64,000 nt of DNA from Shewanella oneidensis MR-1 (GCF_000146165.2 NC_004347.2:3258790-3322789), one strand, 5' to 3'. Shown: positions 53,566 through 63,963, counted from the first letter of the stretch. Made by a program: numbers and translations. Notes: generated from the letters alone by a model not told the origin.

Positions 53566-55493
53566 TTATGATATTTCTCATACCATGACTGGAACATTAA
53601 AATATCCCATAACTGATATTGCCAATTACGTTTACCACTTTTATGTTCTTGCCACATCCGGTCAATTAGCTCTGCATCAAAAAAGCCTTCTTGGCGCAAA
53701 CGCTCCGCGGCGAGTAGGTTGTCTGCCCAAACCTTCAAAGGCCCACGCAACCATGCATCAAGTGGTACCGCAAAACCCATTTTGGGGCGTTCAATTAAAT
53801 CTTTGGGGACATATTTGTACAATATTTCACGCAAGCACCATTTTGTTTTGCCATCTCTCAGCTTTAAATCTAACGACAAACGCCACGCGTGTTCTAATAC
53901 AGAATGATCCAAGAAAGGCACTCGAGTTTCAAGCGATACAGCCATTGCAGCCCGATCAACCTTCACAAGAATATCATCTGTCAAGTAACTCAAGGTATCT
54001 TGCGCCATCATTTGCAAAATAGGATCAGAAAAGTTGGCTTTACGCTTAGGATCTGTCAAGACGGTAAGAGGTTCTTTACTCCCAAGCACAACCTGCTCTG
54101 GATTTTGCCAATGAGAAACCAACCCCAAATATAATTGCTCAACATCACGGCACGCTAGCACAGCTGCGGCTTTATGTAATTTATCACCCAAATTACTTAG
54201 CTGTAGGCGAGAGGGTAGCAATTTACCGAACAGATTCCAGACATTAACTGGGACAAAGGTGAATACATTTGCTAAAAAAGAACGTAAAAAAACTGGCAGT
54301 ACAGATAATCTTTTCCAAACTTTAGAAGTCATCAAGTACCTGTTATAACCACAAAATAGTTCATCGCCAGCATCTCCAGACAAAGATACAGTTACATATT
54401 GACGCGCAATTTTTGATACAAGAAAAGTGGGAATCTGTGATGAATCCGAAAAAGGTTCATCATAAATCTCAGCAAGTTTAGGTATAACTTCTAGGGCATC
54501 TTCTGCTGTCAAATACAACTCAGTGTGCTCAGTGCCTAAGTGTTTAGCAACCTCTTTGGCAAATACTGCTTCATTAAACCTAGGATCATCAAATCCAATT
54601 GAAAATGTTTTAACTGGTTTGTTTGATTGAGCTTGCATCAAAGAAACAATAAGGGATGAATCAACACCTCCTGATAAAAAAGCTCCCAGAGGGACGTCAG
54701 CAGACATTTGTAAGGCAACTGCTTTTTTCAAAGTATTTTCTAAAGCTTCTACTTGCTTTCCAACAGGTAAATCTGTTTCAGTAGAACTAGCATTTGACAT
54801 TATATCTTTTGCTGACCAGTAAGTTTCTAACGAAATATTATTGTTTGAATCCAGTTTCAAAATGGTAGCTGGCAAAAGTTTATGTATATCACTATATATA
54901 GAATATGGTGCTGGGATATAGTTGTGTCTTAAGAGCAATGTTATAGAATCCCGATTTATTTCCGGTTTAAAATCAGGATAAGCTCTGAAGGCATTTAATT
55001 GTGAAGCAAAAATAAATGCATCTTTGTGTAACCCATAATATACAGGTTTTTCACCGAATCGATCTCGTGCAAGATAAAGTTCTTTATTTAAAGTATCCCA
55101 AAGAGCAATACCAAACATACCAGTAGCCTTTTGCAGTGTGATCTTTAAACCCCATTGCTCAATAGCAGCCAAAAGAGTCTCGGTATCAGAATGACCGCGC
55201 CAGTTATACTGGCGAATACTTTCTAATTCATCACGTAATTCTTGATGGTTATATATTTCACCATTATAAGAGATAATGTAACGGCCAGAATCGGAAGTCA
55301 TTGGCTGATGACCCGCTGCGGACAAGTCAACAATTGCCAACCTACGATGTACAAGACCAATACGGTCATCGGAATTGAACCAAATACCAAAACTATCTGG
55401 TCCACGATTAAATAACTCCAGACCCATACACTCAAGAATTCGCGCATGGTCTGTTAAATTTGAAGTATTAAAAAATCCGGCAAAACCACACAC
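53562..55493 (-). CDS. asparagine synthase (glutamine-hydrolysing) family amidotransferase
   Basis: 643 aa. Cys2 glutaminase nucleophile at the start (MCGFAGFF), RRLAIVDLS and SYNGEIYNHQELR in the glutaminase domain, and the synthetase PP-loop SGGVDSSL near residues 270-277. In O-antigen clusters such proteins are known or thought to amidate a uronic-acid sugar rather than aspartate. It sits between two glycosyltransferases with 4-bp and 0-bp junctions, so it is part of the operon. Confidence 0.9.
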   Translation of the reverse strand: MCGFAGFFNTSNLTDHARILECMGLELFNRGPDSFGIWFNSDDRIGLVHRRLAIVDLSAAGHQPMTSDSGRYIISYNGEIYNHQELRDELESIRQYNWRGHSDTETLLAAIEQWGLKITLQKATGMFGIALWDTLNKELYLARDRFGEKPVYYGLHKDAFIFASQLNAFRAYPDFKPEINRDSITLLLRHNYIPAPYSIYSDIHKLLPATILKLDSNNNISLETYWSAKDIMSNASSTETDLPVGKQVEALENTLKKAVALQMSADVPLGAFLSGGVDSSLIVSLMQAQSNKPVKTFSIGFDDPRFNEAVFAKEVAKHLGTEHTELYLTAEDALEVIPKLAEIYDEPFSDSSQIPTFLVSKIARQYVTVSLSGDAGDELFCGYNRYLMTSKVWKRLSVLPVFLRSFLANVFTFVPVNVWNLFGKLLPSRLQLSNLGDKLHKAAAVLACRDVEQLYLGLVSHWQNPEQVVLGSKEPLTVLTDPKRKANFSDPILQMMAQDTLSYLTDDILVKVDRAAMAVSLETRVPFLDHSVLEHAWRLSLDLKLRDGKTKWCLREILYKYVPKDLIERPKMGFAVPLDAWLRGPLKVWADNLLAAERLRQEGFFDAELIDRMWQEHKSGKRNWQYQLWDILMFQSWYEKYHK

Positions 55494-56639
55494 TTATTTT
55501 TTCTCCAACAAAGAATGATATAGCTGATCGTAAAGTTTTTTGATTTCAACTATAGAAAATGATTTTCTCACGTGGTCAGCAGCATGAATACCAAGCATTT
55601 TACGCTGTTCGACAGGCATCTTGACCACTGCTAGAATAGCATCAGCTAAAGAATTAGAATTGGCTTCCGACAAAACCGCGTATTTATCAGCAAGTAATGC
55701 AGCATCTCCAACATTCGTTGCAATACATGGTAAACCGATAGACATTGCCTCTGCTAATGCGTTTGGAAAGCCTTCAGTACGAGAACCCATAACATAAATA
55801 TCCATTGCACTTAACAAACCAGATATATCATTCTGTTCGCCAAGGAGGATAACATTTTCATCTAATCCATAACTATTAATTAAGTTAACAAGCTGATGAT
55901 TATCATTATTGCACTCTCGACCAACAAGTAAAATCTTGTAATTACTAATATCCGCTTTCAGTTTTGAAAAAGCTTCTAACAGAATATCTTGACCTTTATC
56001 TTTATGAAACCGGCCAACAAGACCGAAAACTGTTACATGCTTATCTAATGAAAGACTTTCTCTAAAAGAGTTTCTCTTTTTTTCGCTATAAACAAGACTA
56101 CTAAAGTCATAACCATTTGCGATGGTTATGGATTTTTTTGGAGAATATCCTTGAGACTGATGAAAAACTTTCGATGCTTCAGCAACATAACAAACTCTCG
56201 CAGGAGACACATAGGACAAGAGAGAGCAAATTTTCATTAGGGCTAATGTAAAGTAACTTCCTGCAGGAATATTAGAGCAACGAACAGACCAGATAAGTTT
56301 TTTGTTTAGACCGAACATTGCAAGGCTGCTGAAAAAATCTGCATGATACATCCAACTTTGTATTATATCCGGCCGAATGTTCGATATGTGCTTTCTTAAT
56401 TTGTAAACAACTAGGGGAACAGATAGAACACCGCTTAAACCTAAGAACAATACGTTTACACCACGAGACCTGAGTGCTTCGCCAAGGGTGCCTTCAGTTG
56501 TTAAACTGATAACGGTGATATGGTAATTTGCATTACGTTGTTCAAAAGATAATCGCTGTAGAAATAATTCCGCACCGCTAGCAGGCAAACCTACAATAAC
56601 ATGTATAATATTCATTAAAAACCTTAATAACAGCGACAA
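55494..56639 (-). CDS. glycosyltransferase family 4
   Basis: 381 aa GT-B enzyme. VGLPASGAELFLQRLSFEQ at the N-terminus, GLVGRFHKDKGQDILLEAFS in the centre, and SRTEGFPNALAEAMSIGLPCIATNVGDAALL as the EX7E region. Sugar specificity cannot be read. Its stop abuts the asparagine-synthase start. Confidence 0.92.
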   Translation of the reverse strand: MSLLLRFLMNIIHVIVGLPASGAELFLQRLSFEQRNANYHITVISLTTEGTLGEALRSRGVNVLFLGLSGVLSVPLVVYKLRKHISNIRPDIIQSWMYHADFFSSLAMFGLNKKLIWSVRCSNIPAGSYFTLALMKICSLLSYVSPARVCYVAEASKVFHQSQGYSPKKSITIANGYDFSSLVYSEKKRNSFRESLSLDKHVTVFGLVGRFHKDKGQDILLEAFSKLKADISNYKILLVGRECNNDNHQLVNLINSYGLDENVILLGEQNDISGLLSAMDIYVMGSRTEGFPNALAEAMSIGLPCIATNVGDAALLADKYAVLSEANSNSLADAILAVVKMPVEQRKMLGIHAADHVRKSFSIVEIKKLYDQLYHSLLEKK

Positions 56640-56645
56640 AAATAG

Positions 56646-57407
56646 TTATTTAACACCTTTAATCATCCGGTTATAAAAATACTGGTATAACGTTGGATGA
56701 TACCACAATATAGAAGGTTCAATACCTGGTTGTGTTTTTACATCGCGGTTATATATATCAACGATAGCTTTCTTTATGAGTGGTATAGCCGCTGCGATTT
56801 GATGCAAAGGGTACGTATTAAAGGTATCCTCTGAGGAAGGTTTAATTGTATCTTGATAAAGCACACCGCCTGTATCCACACCTTCATCGACTAAATGCAC
56901 AGTAACACCACAATTCTGGGTGTCGTCATTAGCAAGTGCCCAATAGCCACCATGAACTCCACGGTATTTGGGTGTAATACCCATGTGCGTATTAATCATT
57001 GGCACACCAACTGAATTAATTAACTTATTACTGATGATCCTCGTTCCGTTTACAATAATTACATCTGGAGCTACAGATTTTATCAAAGCAACAACATCAG
57101 GTTCATTAATACTCGAAACATTTTTGATATTAGCATTGGGAAAATATTCATCGCTCAGCTGATATTTATCAAGCAGTTTAACAATCTTACCTTTGTCGAT
57201 GTTCGAAAGGAGTTTATTGAAAAATATAAAACAAACCTGGCCGAAAGTTCTTAAAAAGCCCAATTTTTTAATTCTTCGTTTTATCATTAATTTGCTAGAA
57301 GGCTTTTTTTCAATAATGACAAGCTCAAATAAAAACACATCCTTTAAGCTGTTATAGACAATTCTGGAAGACTGACTGTTACCACAAAGAAGTAAAACTT
57401 TAATCAT
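56646..57407 (-). CDS. formyltransferase-family protein
   Basis: 253 aa. The tetrahydrofolate-dependent formyltransferase signature is present: NGTRIIS (catalytic Asn), NTHMGITPKYRGVHGGYWAL (His), and LVDEGVDTGG (Asp). It lacks the long N-terminal region of Fmt. In surface-sugar clusters the family N-formylates amino sugars such as Qui4N, and the DegT aminotransferase in this operon could supply such an amine. It overlaps the deacetylase gene by 8 bp. Confidence 0.87.
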   Translation of the reverse strand: MIKVLLLCGNSQSSRIVYNSLKDVFLFELVIIEKKPSSKLMIKRRIKKLGFLRTFGQVCFIFFNKLLSNIDKGKIVKLLDKYQLSDEYFPNANIKNVSSINEPDVVALIKSVAPDVIIVNGTRIISNKLINSVGVPMINTHMGITPKYRGVHGGYWALANDDTQNCGVTVHLVDEGVDTGGVLYQDTIKPSSEDTFNTYPLHQIAAAIPLIKKAIVDIYNRDVKTQPGIEPSILWYHPTLYQYFYNRMIKGVK

Positions 57408-58377
57408 ATGCTTTTTCCAAAAAACTTAATTCTTCCATATTAAGAGAACGCATGCCGAAATTTTTATTTAAATACTGATAATGGTCTAGTATTTCTCTTA
57501 GCATATCTAAGTTTTTCGATGTTTCAGCTCCAAAATTATGGGGATGCCACCACAAATGAAATAACTCATTATTTTTTGCAGCATGAGTCATCGCTTTTTT
57601 TATACGACGCAATTTAAGACAATCGAAAAAAGATAATTTCTTATTATATGGCCTTAAAAATCTACTTGACGGGAAATTAAATGGCTTATTTTCTAAACAT
57701 GTAGAAATATCATGAGTGTTGAAACCAGAAATATTAATATATGAATCTAATAGACGAGCAGCTCTTTTAAAGTAACTTTGCCCCTCTTGCCCAGATGCTG
57801 AATTCATCCAGTTTAATTCATTGCCGCGAAATGATTTTATATTGTATTTATTTAAAACTGAAAGATATTCTGAATTCCATTGATTACGTGGGAACACTAA
57901 GCTTGAAAGCTTATAGCCAAGTCGCGACGCGGTATCTACGGCCAAAGCCAAATCACTTTCAAACTGGTCAATCGTCTGACCATCTTCAAGACAGTAATAA
58001 TGTGAAAAAGTGTGTGACGCAACTTCTTGTCCACTTGTAGAAATTATCTTTTGAATTAAATCAGGTGCAAAATGATAACGGTCATCGAGCTTTTTATTTT
58101 TTATGTATTCATAGGGAGATAGATTAATGTCCGTGTATGTTGGAATAGCTTTAGGTAAATTCGCTGACAAATGTTCAGAATTCCTAAAGAAAAGAAAGCC
58201 AACAGTAGCCCAAGTAGCGTGAACATTGAACTCTGTAAATATATCCAACATACCAGCAATAGCAGGTCGAATACCTTCTAAATTTACTGCATAATCAGAA
58301 ATAGCTCTCTTATCACGAACACCCCAATACATTTCAAAATCTAAGGATATGGTGAAAACACCATAATTAATAGCCAT
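57400..58377 (-). CDS. polysaccharide deacetylase (NodB-like)
   Basis: 325 aa. Carbohydrate esterase 4 features: SLDFEMYWG with the catalytic base Asp, HATWATVGFLF, SHTFSHYYC with the two zinc histidines, and a C-terminal HLWWHPHNFG. No signal peptide, so it acts on a cytoplasmic intermediate or is membrane-associated. Role: N- or O-deacetylation of a sugar in the repeat unit, by inference. Confidence 0.9.
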   Translation of the reverse strand: MAINYGVFTISLDFEMYWGVRDKRAISDYAVNLEGIRPAIAGMLDIFTEFNVHATWATVGFLFFRNSEHLSANLPKAIPTYTDINLSPYEYIKNKKLDDRYHFAPDLIQKIISTSGQEVASHTFSHYYCLEDGQTIDQFESDLALAVDTASRLGYKLSSLVFPRNQWNSEYLSVLNKYNIKSFRGNELNWMNSASGQEGQSYFKRAARLLDSYINISGFNTHDISTCLENKPFNFPSSRFLRPYNKKLSFFDCLKLRRIKKAMTHAAKNNELFHLWWHPHNFGAETSKNLDMLREILDHYQYLNKNFGMRSLNMEELSFLEKAYD

Positions 58378-58396
58378 TTACATGCTCCTGCCCGAA

Positions 58397-59650
58397 TTAT
58401 TGCAATAATGTACTACTAGCATTTTGATGAACCTTAGTCGCGAAAAAACACTTCAGCAATAAAAAAACAAAAAGTGTATAAATTAGAGCAACAAAAGTTC
58501 CCAGCCATAGAGGAACCAAATACACAAGCCAACTAAGCCAGATAAGGTCTCTAGCACTGTTTGTTTGACCTATTAATTTGACAAGGAAAACTGAAAAAAA
58601 ACACAGGGAAAAAATGTATAATAAATATAAAATAGAAAACCATGGACTGATAAAAAACCAGGCCGGTAAAGAAACATTTATATTCCAATCACCAACCTCG
58701 AAAATCCAGTTAAAATTTGCATATTCGGTAAATGCAACCCCAAGATTACGGGTTTTTTCTCCGTAGAATAACCTTTCAATAAATATACCATGAAGACCTT
58801 CCATCCAAAAAGGTTGAAAATCATTTTTCTGATATAAAAACTGAAGTTTATCTTTCATATTTATAATTTCATTCAATATTGAGGTCAGCTGTAGCCTGCC
58901 TATTATATGCTCGAGCCCAAAATAAATTAAATCAAGATAACTTTGTTCATTTAAATTTTTAAAAACAGCATCATATAGAACTTCAAACGAAAAATCTCTA
59001 CCTCCACTTGCTCTTATAACCCATTTCGCAATTGTTAACAGTGGATAAAGTATAAGCACGAGCAGAACTGCGATAAATATTTTAGTGAAGCTCAATGCAT
59101 TTTTTCTAACTAAACGACACCATTCAAAAAAAATAACAAACAATATTACACCAGCCCAGCCACGTATAATATTTGAGAATAACCAGAAAATTAAATTTAC
59201 TTTGAAAAACTTGCTGTCACGATAAAAAGCATAATACACAACAAATAAAGCATCAGCAGGTATTATAACCCAGATGAGTGCGAGTGGCGTATCAGCTGTT
59301 TTATTATTTGTACCAGCAACATTAACCCCGTAATAACTATTAAACAAAAAAAAGCAAACCTGCATAAAAAGAATAAAAAAACCCAGTCTTAATGATATGA
59401 CATTTTCATCCCTATTAAATTTTAACTTTTTAATTTTTATTGAAAAAACACTAATAAAAAATGGCCACATTAGAAAAAAATATGTAATAACAATAAGAAT
59501 TAAAGACAGAAGTAATATATATGGGTTTGAGACAACGGTTCCTTTTAGATCTCCGATTAACTCATTACTATCTAGCATAATAAAGGTTGCGATTATATTT
59601 ACAAAAATAAAACCAAGCAACCATGGAATATATTCCTTCGCAAGACTCAT
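58397..59650 (-). CDS. wzy: O-antigen polymerase Wzy-like membrane protein
   Basis: 417 aa with about ten hydrophobic segments and a large periplasmic-type loop of roughly 140 residues (about 225-365, between the segments near residues 205-220 and 340-360). No conserved catalytic motif; Wzy proteins are recognised by topology and place. It is the only polytopic protein in the operon apart from Wzx, so assignment is by elimination. AT-rich, with strongly biased codons. Confidence 0.7.
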   Translation of the reverse strand: MSLAKEYIPWLLGFIFVNIIATFIMLDSNELIGDLKGTVVSNPYILLLSLILIVITYFFLMWPFFISVFSIKIKKLKFNRDENVISLRLGFFILFMQVCFFLFNSYYGVNVAGTNNKTADTPLALIWVIIPADALFVVYYAFYRDSKFFKVNLIFWLFSNIIRGWAGVILFVIFFEWCRLVRKNALSFTKIFIAVLLVLILYPLLTIAKWVIRASGGRDFSFEVLYDAVFKNLNEQSYLDLIYFGLEHIIGRLQLTSILNEIINMKDKLQFLYQKNDFQPFWMEGLHGIFIERLFYGEKTRNLGVAFTEYANFNWIFEVGDWNINVSLPAWFFISPWFSILYLLYIFSLCFFSVFLVKLIGQTNSARDLIWLSWLVYLVPLWLGTFVALIYTLFVFLLLKCFFATKVHQNASSTLLQ

Positions 59651-60180
59651 AATTTCGATTTCTTTATAAATTTTGCAGGCACACCAGCAACAATGTCATG
59701 ATCATCGCAATCCTGTAAAAGAACAGAATTTGCACCAACTATTACATTATTGCCAATTTTAACAGGACCAAGTACTTTCGCCCCTGTACAAAATATACAA
59801 CCATCCCCGACGGTAGGTTGATTACCAAAACTAGTTTGAGATATATCTTTATTACCAAAAGTAACACCATTAAAAATTTTGGTATTACGTCCTATTACCA
59901 CATCGGCACCAATAACGATGTCATGTCCATGAACTATAGACAAGCCAGGTCCAATCTTGGCCCTACATGAAATATCACTTGAATAAATAACCCTAATTAA
60001 GTATTCGATGATAATACGTGCAACAACACCTAAATATGGGATCTTACAAAGCGATTGACCAGCTCTAAATAAAAAAGTCAAATGAATTGTATGAGAAACA
60101 AGAGCATGTTTTAGTAAAATGATAGAGCGGTTTGTTTGCGCTGAAAAAGCCAAGTCATCTTTAAAATATCTGATACTCAT
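59647..60180 (-). CDS. hexapeptide serine acetyltransferase-like enzyme
   Basis: 177 aa left-handed beta-helix enzyme of the CysE/WcaB type. Central SIVHGHDIVIGADVVIGRNTKIFNGVTFG with the catalytic His, and the C-terminal VIVGANSVLLQDC and DHDIVAGVPAKFI. Its place in the operon suggests O-acetylation of the polysaccharide unit. It overlaps wzy by 4 bp. Confidence 0.88.
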   Translation of the reverse strand: MSIRYFKDDLAFSAQTNRSIILLKHALVSHTIHLTFLFRAGQSLCKIPYLGVVARIIIEYLIRVIYSSDISCRAKIGPGLSIVHGHDIVIGADVVIGRNTKIFNGVTFGNKDISQTSFGNQPTVGDGCIFCTGAKVLGPVKIGNNVIVGANSVLLQDCDDHDIVAGVPAKFIKKSKL

Positions 60181-60188
60181 TTATTATC

Positions 60189-61085
60189 CTACTTCGGCAA
60201 TCTAAGCATTTTTATGAATTCGTAATCTTTATATAATTTCCAAGGAGTAAAGAAACTAAAGCTTTTAAGGTAAACTTTAAGAAATAATGAAAGCTCTGTA
60301 TACCTTCGATTTTTGAATGCCATTAAAAGTAGCAACAGTACCGATTGATTAATCTCATTTGATAACTTGGGATATTTAGACAAGAAATATAAAAAAGACG
60401 AGTTTAAGGCTTCTTTTACCCTAAAATCATTTTTCGCAATTCCTATACCAGCTCTATATACACCCAAAGGTTCAGAACTTATAAAACAAGCTTGCCCATC
60501 ACCAATTTGTTCAACATTTGCAAAATAATCAAGCATCGGAAAATCTGGTCTTTGAAAATTCATTGTTTCAGCACGGTACATTTTTGAACTATTCATACCA
60601 ATAGTAATAAATTTTAAAATATCCGCTCTTGTGAAACACAATTGTCTAAAATTGTTTAAATCCAACAAATCTTCCTTAATATTTGAACCATAACTAACAT
60701 ACATTCTATGCCAGGATATATTGCAATTAGGATTTCTTTCCATAAAATCTACTTGTGATCGTAGCTTATTAGGCAACATGTAATCATCACCATCAACATG
60801 AGCAACAAACTTGCCTCTTGCACTACCATGTACAGCGTTAAAATTGACAGCCGCACCAACATTTCTACTATGAAATATTGGTTTTATTACATGAGGGTAT
60901 TTTCTTTGAAAATCCTCAACAATTCTTCTAGTGCCGTCTGTCGAAAAATCATCACCAACTATTATCTCAAATTCAAAATTTGTAATTTGATCTATCAGGC
61001 TTTGTAAGCATTGTTCTATATATTCAACTTGATTATAAGTAACAACACAAACCGTAGCCTTGATATCTGCATCATTCGAGGTCAT
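60189..61085 (-). CDS. glycosyltransferase family 2
   Basis: 298 aa GT-A enzyme. Nucleotide-binding start TVCVVTYNQVEYIEQCLQSL, GDDFSTDGTRRIVEDF, and the DXD-type HVDGDDYMLPNKL. Adds a sugar to the repeat unit; specificity unknown. It overlaps wzx by 14 bp. Confidence 0.92.
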   Translation of the reverse strand: MTSNDADIKATVCVVTYNQVEYIEQCLQSLIDQITNFEFEIIVGDDFSTDGTRRIVEDFQRKYPHVIKPIFHSRNVGAAVNFNAVHGSARGKFVAHVDGDDYMLPNKLRSQVDFMERNPNCNISWHRMYVSYGSNIKEDLLDLNNFRQLCFTRADILKFITIGMNSSKMYRAETMNFQRPDFPMLDYFANVEQIGDGQACFISSEPLGVYRAGIGIAKNDFRVKEALNSSFLYFLSKYPKLSNEINQSVLLLLLMAFKNRRYTELSLFLKVYLKSFSFFTPWKLYKDYEFIKMLRLPK

Positions 61086-62577
61086 TTTTTACCCTTGACA
61101 TTATAAAGTTCCTGGCATTTGAAGAAGCTAGTAATGCCACAACAAAACCAATGAATGCAAAAGAGATGGTATACACTAAATTATGAAATTTGGTTATTAA
61201 ATCTACTGAGGTCAATGAAACTAAGTAGCAAACCATTAATGTTGGTAATGCAATACTCAATACATCTCTTAATAACCATATAATATGTAAACCTTTAAAC
61301 AATTTTTGATGGACGTAGCTAACCCAAAAAAAGAACATAAATGCATTTAGGAGTAACCATACCCAAGCTGCACCGATACCACCATAATTAGATGCAGCAA
61401 AATAAATCGATGGCATTAATATTACGAATATTAAAATGTTGCCCAAAAAATGATATTTTAAACTACCTATCGCATATTGCAGATAAAATGGAAATGCGGC
61501 CAAGACAAGAAAACCATTTCCGATTGCATAAAGTTGTAAGATTGGTGATGCTTTTTCAGCAATTAATACATCCCCTGTCCATGCGATCAACAGCGGCTTT
61601 GCAGAAAAAACAAAAGTTGTAGTTACTGGTATTGCTATTACAGTTACGACTTGTGTTGCTTTTCGATAAATATCTAGCATTTCATCTTTTTTATCTTCAG
61701 CATATAATTTTACCATTCGGGGCATTAAAGCATTACTTATGGGCCCACTAGCAACCATAATCGCACTTGCAACTAGAACTGCAAGCGTGAAGTAACCATA
61801 TTCTGCTAATGGTAAGAGGCCAGACAGTAATAACTTATCTGTTTGAGTAACAAATACCCAAACAGAAGAAGTGAAAGCAATAGTCAAGGCAAAGCTAAGA
61901 ATCGATCTTATGGGTTCAAACGACCAACCTATATCTTCAGTAAAATCTTTTCGACGTGGGATAATCTTTTCTGCTTTAAAAAATAAAATAATAAATTCTA
62001 AAATTGCTACTGCAAGTTGATGTACGAAAAACACGTAAGCAGTAAAACCAAATATATACATACTTACGAAAACACCGATAAACCTAATTGTTGCAATTAT
62101 AGCGTTAAACGAACTAAGCCAGACAATGGACTCAGAACCAGTGATTACACCTCGATATACCCCCCCCATCCATCGAAAAGCTACACTTATTGCCATAATT
62201 TGAACACAAATTTGTACAATATTATCGTCTAATTCATTAAAATTTAGCCATTTATTTGTAATTAAATCAGAGAGATAAAATAAACAAAGCCCACCAATTA
62301 AGGCAATTATAAGAAAAATGGCACTAAGTGCTCGATATAGCTGCTTAAATTTCAGCTTGGATAATACTCCACTTTGAAATCTCGATGTTTCTCTAGCAAT
62401 TGTCGGAGTTAAACCGAGATCTAGTAGTGAAAACCAAGCTTGCAAAAGTGTGAAGAATCCAATCAATCCGTATGCCTCAGCTCCCATAAATTTGATGTAC
62501 AACGGGAGAATAACGATGCCGATGAGTGTCACATAAGCTTGACTAAAATAACTAGCTACTATATTTTGACGTAACAT
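61072..62577 (-). CDS. wzx: O-antigen flippase Wzx-like protein
   Basis: 501 aa with about 12 to 14 hydrophobic helices of the polysaccharide-synthesis MATE-like fold. N-terminal YVTLIGIVILPLYIKFMGAEAYGLIGFFTLLQ and SLLDLGLTPTIARETSRFQ match Wzx. It moves the undecaprenyl-linked unit across the inner membrane. Confidence 0.9.
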   Translation of the reverse strand: MLRQNIVASYFSQAYVTLIGIVILPLYIKFMGAEAYGLIGFFTLLQAWFSLLDLGLTPTIARETSRFQSGVLSKLKFKQLYRALSAIFLIIALIGGLCLFYLSDLITNKWLNFNELDDNIVQICVQIMAISVAFRWMGGVYRGVITGSESIVWLSSFNAIIATIRFIGVFVSMYIFGFTAYVFFVHQLAVAILEFIILFFKAEKIIPRRKDFTEDIGWSFEPIRSILSFALTIAFTSSVWVFVTQTDKLLLSGLLPLAEYGYFTLAVLVASAIMVASGPISNALMPRMVKLYAEDKKDEMLDIYRKATQVVTVIAIPVTTTFVFSAKPLLIAWTGDVLIAEKASPILQLYAIGNGFLVLAAFPFYLQYAIGSLKYHFLGNILIFVILMPSIYFAASNYGGIGAAWVWLLLNAFMFFFWVSYVHQKLFKGLHIIWLLRDVLSIALPTLMVCYLVSLTSVDLITKFHNLVYTISFAFIGFVVALLASSNARNFIMSRVKNDLE

Positions 62578-62597
62578 TTGAGTATCTTATTTTAAGA

Positions 62598-63026
62598 TTA
62601 AAATTCTTTTTGCAAGAAAATTGAATTTTCAGTTGAATCAATTATGATGTAATTTAATTTAAGATACATTGAGAGCGCCCCCTCATTAGTCTTATATACC
62701 TCAAGTCTAATTGTTTTAAAACCATTGTCTCTGACTGTAGATTCCATATCGAGAATAAGTTTTTTGGCAAAACCTTTTCCTCTGTATTCAGGGTCTACTG
62801 CTAGCATCGATAAATAGGCCTGCAACTGTATCCGATCTGACATGTAGACAGCACATAAACCAATTAAAATTTCTTTGTCTAGTTCTACGAAAAGTACAGC
62901 TTTATCATTTAACTTACAAGCATATTCAGTTAAATTAACCTTTGAGCTCAATCGAGGTTGAAACTCATTATCTACTTTTTCTAATAGCTCTTTAATTAAA
63001 GAGGGATTAATTTCTATTTTGTTCAT
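62598..63026 (-). CDS. GNAT-family acetyltransferase
   Basis: 142 aa. Acetyl-CoA-binding motif AVDPEYRGKGFAKKLILDME, then KTIRLEVYKTNEGALSMYLKLNYI, typical of GNAT enzymes. It overlaps the DegT aminotransferase by 20 bp. The pair could make an acetamido sugar (amination, then N-acetylation), as WecE and WecD do for Fuc4NAc; that role is inference. Confidence 0.88.
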   Translation of the reverse strand: MNKIEINPSLIKELLEKVDNEFQPRLSSKVNLTEYACKLNDKAVLFVELDKEILIGLCAVYMSDRIQLQAYLSMLAVDPEYRGKGFAKKLILDMESTVRDNGFKTIRLEVYKTNEGALSMYLKLNYIIIDSTENSIFLQKEF

Positions 63027-63957
63027 TTGAAAAGAATTCTTTTATTTTTTCACATATGTACACAACTTCACTTATTTTCGTGTCTTGGTGAACCGGTAGA
63101 TTCAGAATCTCATTTGAAATTAAAAGTGAATTTGGGAATTCATTTTCTGTAATTTGCGGGATCAATCTGTAGTACAGTGCGACTGTTGGCACATCTTTTT
63201 CCAGTAAGTAAAAATAAAGTTTCTCTCTTAATCCATTTTTTACTCTTATAGCAAATGTCTGCGGTATATCTGTACTTTCTAACTTAAAAAGCACATCAAT
63301 GTTTTTATCGGTTGCGAGATGTTCTTCGTAAGCTAAATAATTACGGTGCCTTATAGTAGCTATTTTTTTGAAATCTGAACTTGCAAATTTTTCTAGTGCA
63401 TCAAAATCTATTTTGTCATTTATGTCTAGAACAGGATTAGGTAATGAAGTATTGTTTATTTTTAACATTCCACCTGTCGAGGTTGCTAAATATTTATGTA
63501 ATGAATAAAAGCTGTAATCACCGTAATTACCAATTTTACTGTTATCAGCGTTTATATAGAAAGCGTGCGCACAGTCTTCGACCAAAATAGCATTGAGTTT
63601 TTCACATATGGTACGAATTGAGTCCATATCAACTCTAGAAAACCCAAAATAATGAATCACAAGCACAACATCAATATCATTACTCTTTAATTTATTATTA
63701 AAATCACTGATATCAACCTGTAAATTATCGGTAACCCTATAAAATACTACGTCAGCTCCATTTTTTATAACCGCATCAAAAACACCAGAGCCTTCTTTCT
63801 CATTAATACCAATATACGCCGGTAAAAGTAAAGTTAATTTTTTATTTTTATAAACACTAAGTGCATCTAGCGTTTTAAACCAAGAGGTTCTGGCATTTTT
63901 TGTAAATAAATATGAATATTTACAGTTAGACACATCTGAAGCTGACTTGGTGATCAT
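63007..63957 (-). CDS. DegT/DnrJ/EryC1-family sugar aminotransferase, short form
   Basis: 316 aa, where the family is usually 370 to 400. PLP features: ILVEDCAHAFY (the Asp that binds the pyridine nitrogen) and YSFYSLHKYLATSTGGML with the Schiff-base lysine in SLHKYLA instead of the common GTKNL. The start resembles the family opening but appears truncated (no FLPF...GPE-type motif at the N-terminus). Probably makes a 4-amino sugar for the operon; the substrate is unknown. Confidence 0.82.
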   Translation of the reverse strand: MITKSASDVSNCKYSYLFTKNARTSWFKTLDALSVYKNKKLTLLLPAYIGINEKEGSGVFDAVIKNGADVVFYRVTDNLQVDISDFNNKLKSNDIDVVLVIHYFGFSRVDMDSIRTICEKLNAILVEDCAHAFYINADNSKIGNYGDYSFYSLHKYLATSTGGMLKINNTSLPNPVLDINDKIDFDALEKFASSDFKKIATIRHRNYLAYEEHLATDKNIDVLFKLESTDIPQTFAIRVKNGLREKLYFYLLEKDVPTVALYYRLIPQITENEFPNSLLISNEILNLPVHQDTKISEVVYICEKIKEFFSNEQNRN

Positions 63958-63963
63958 TTCAAA

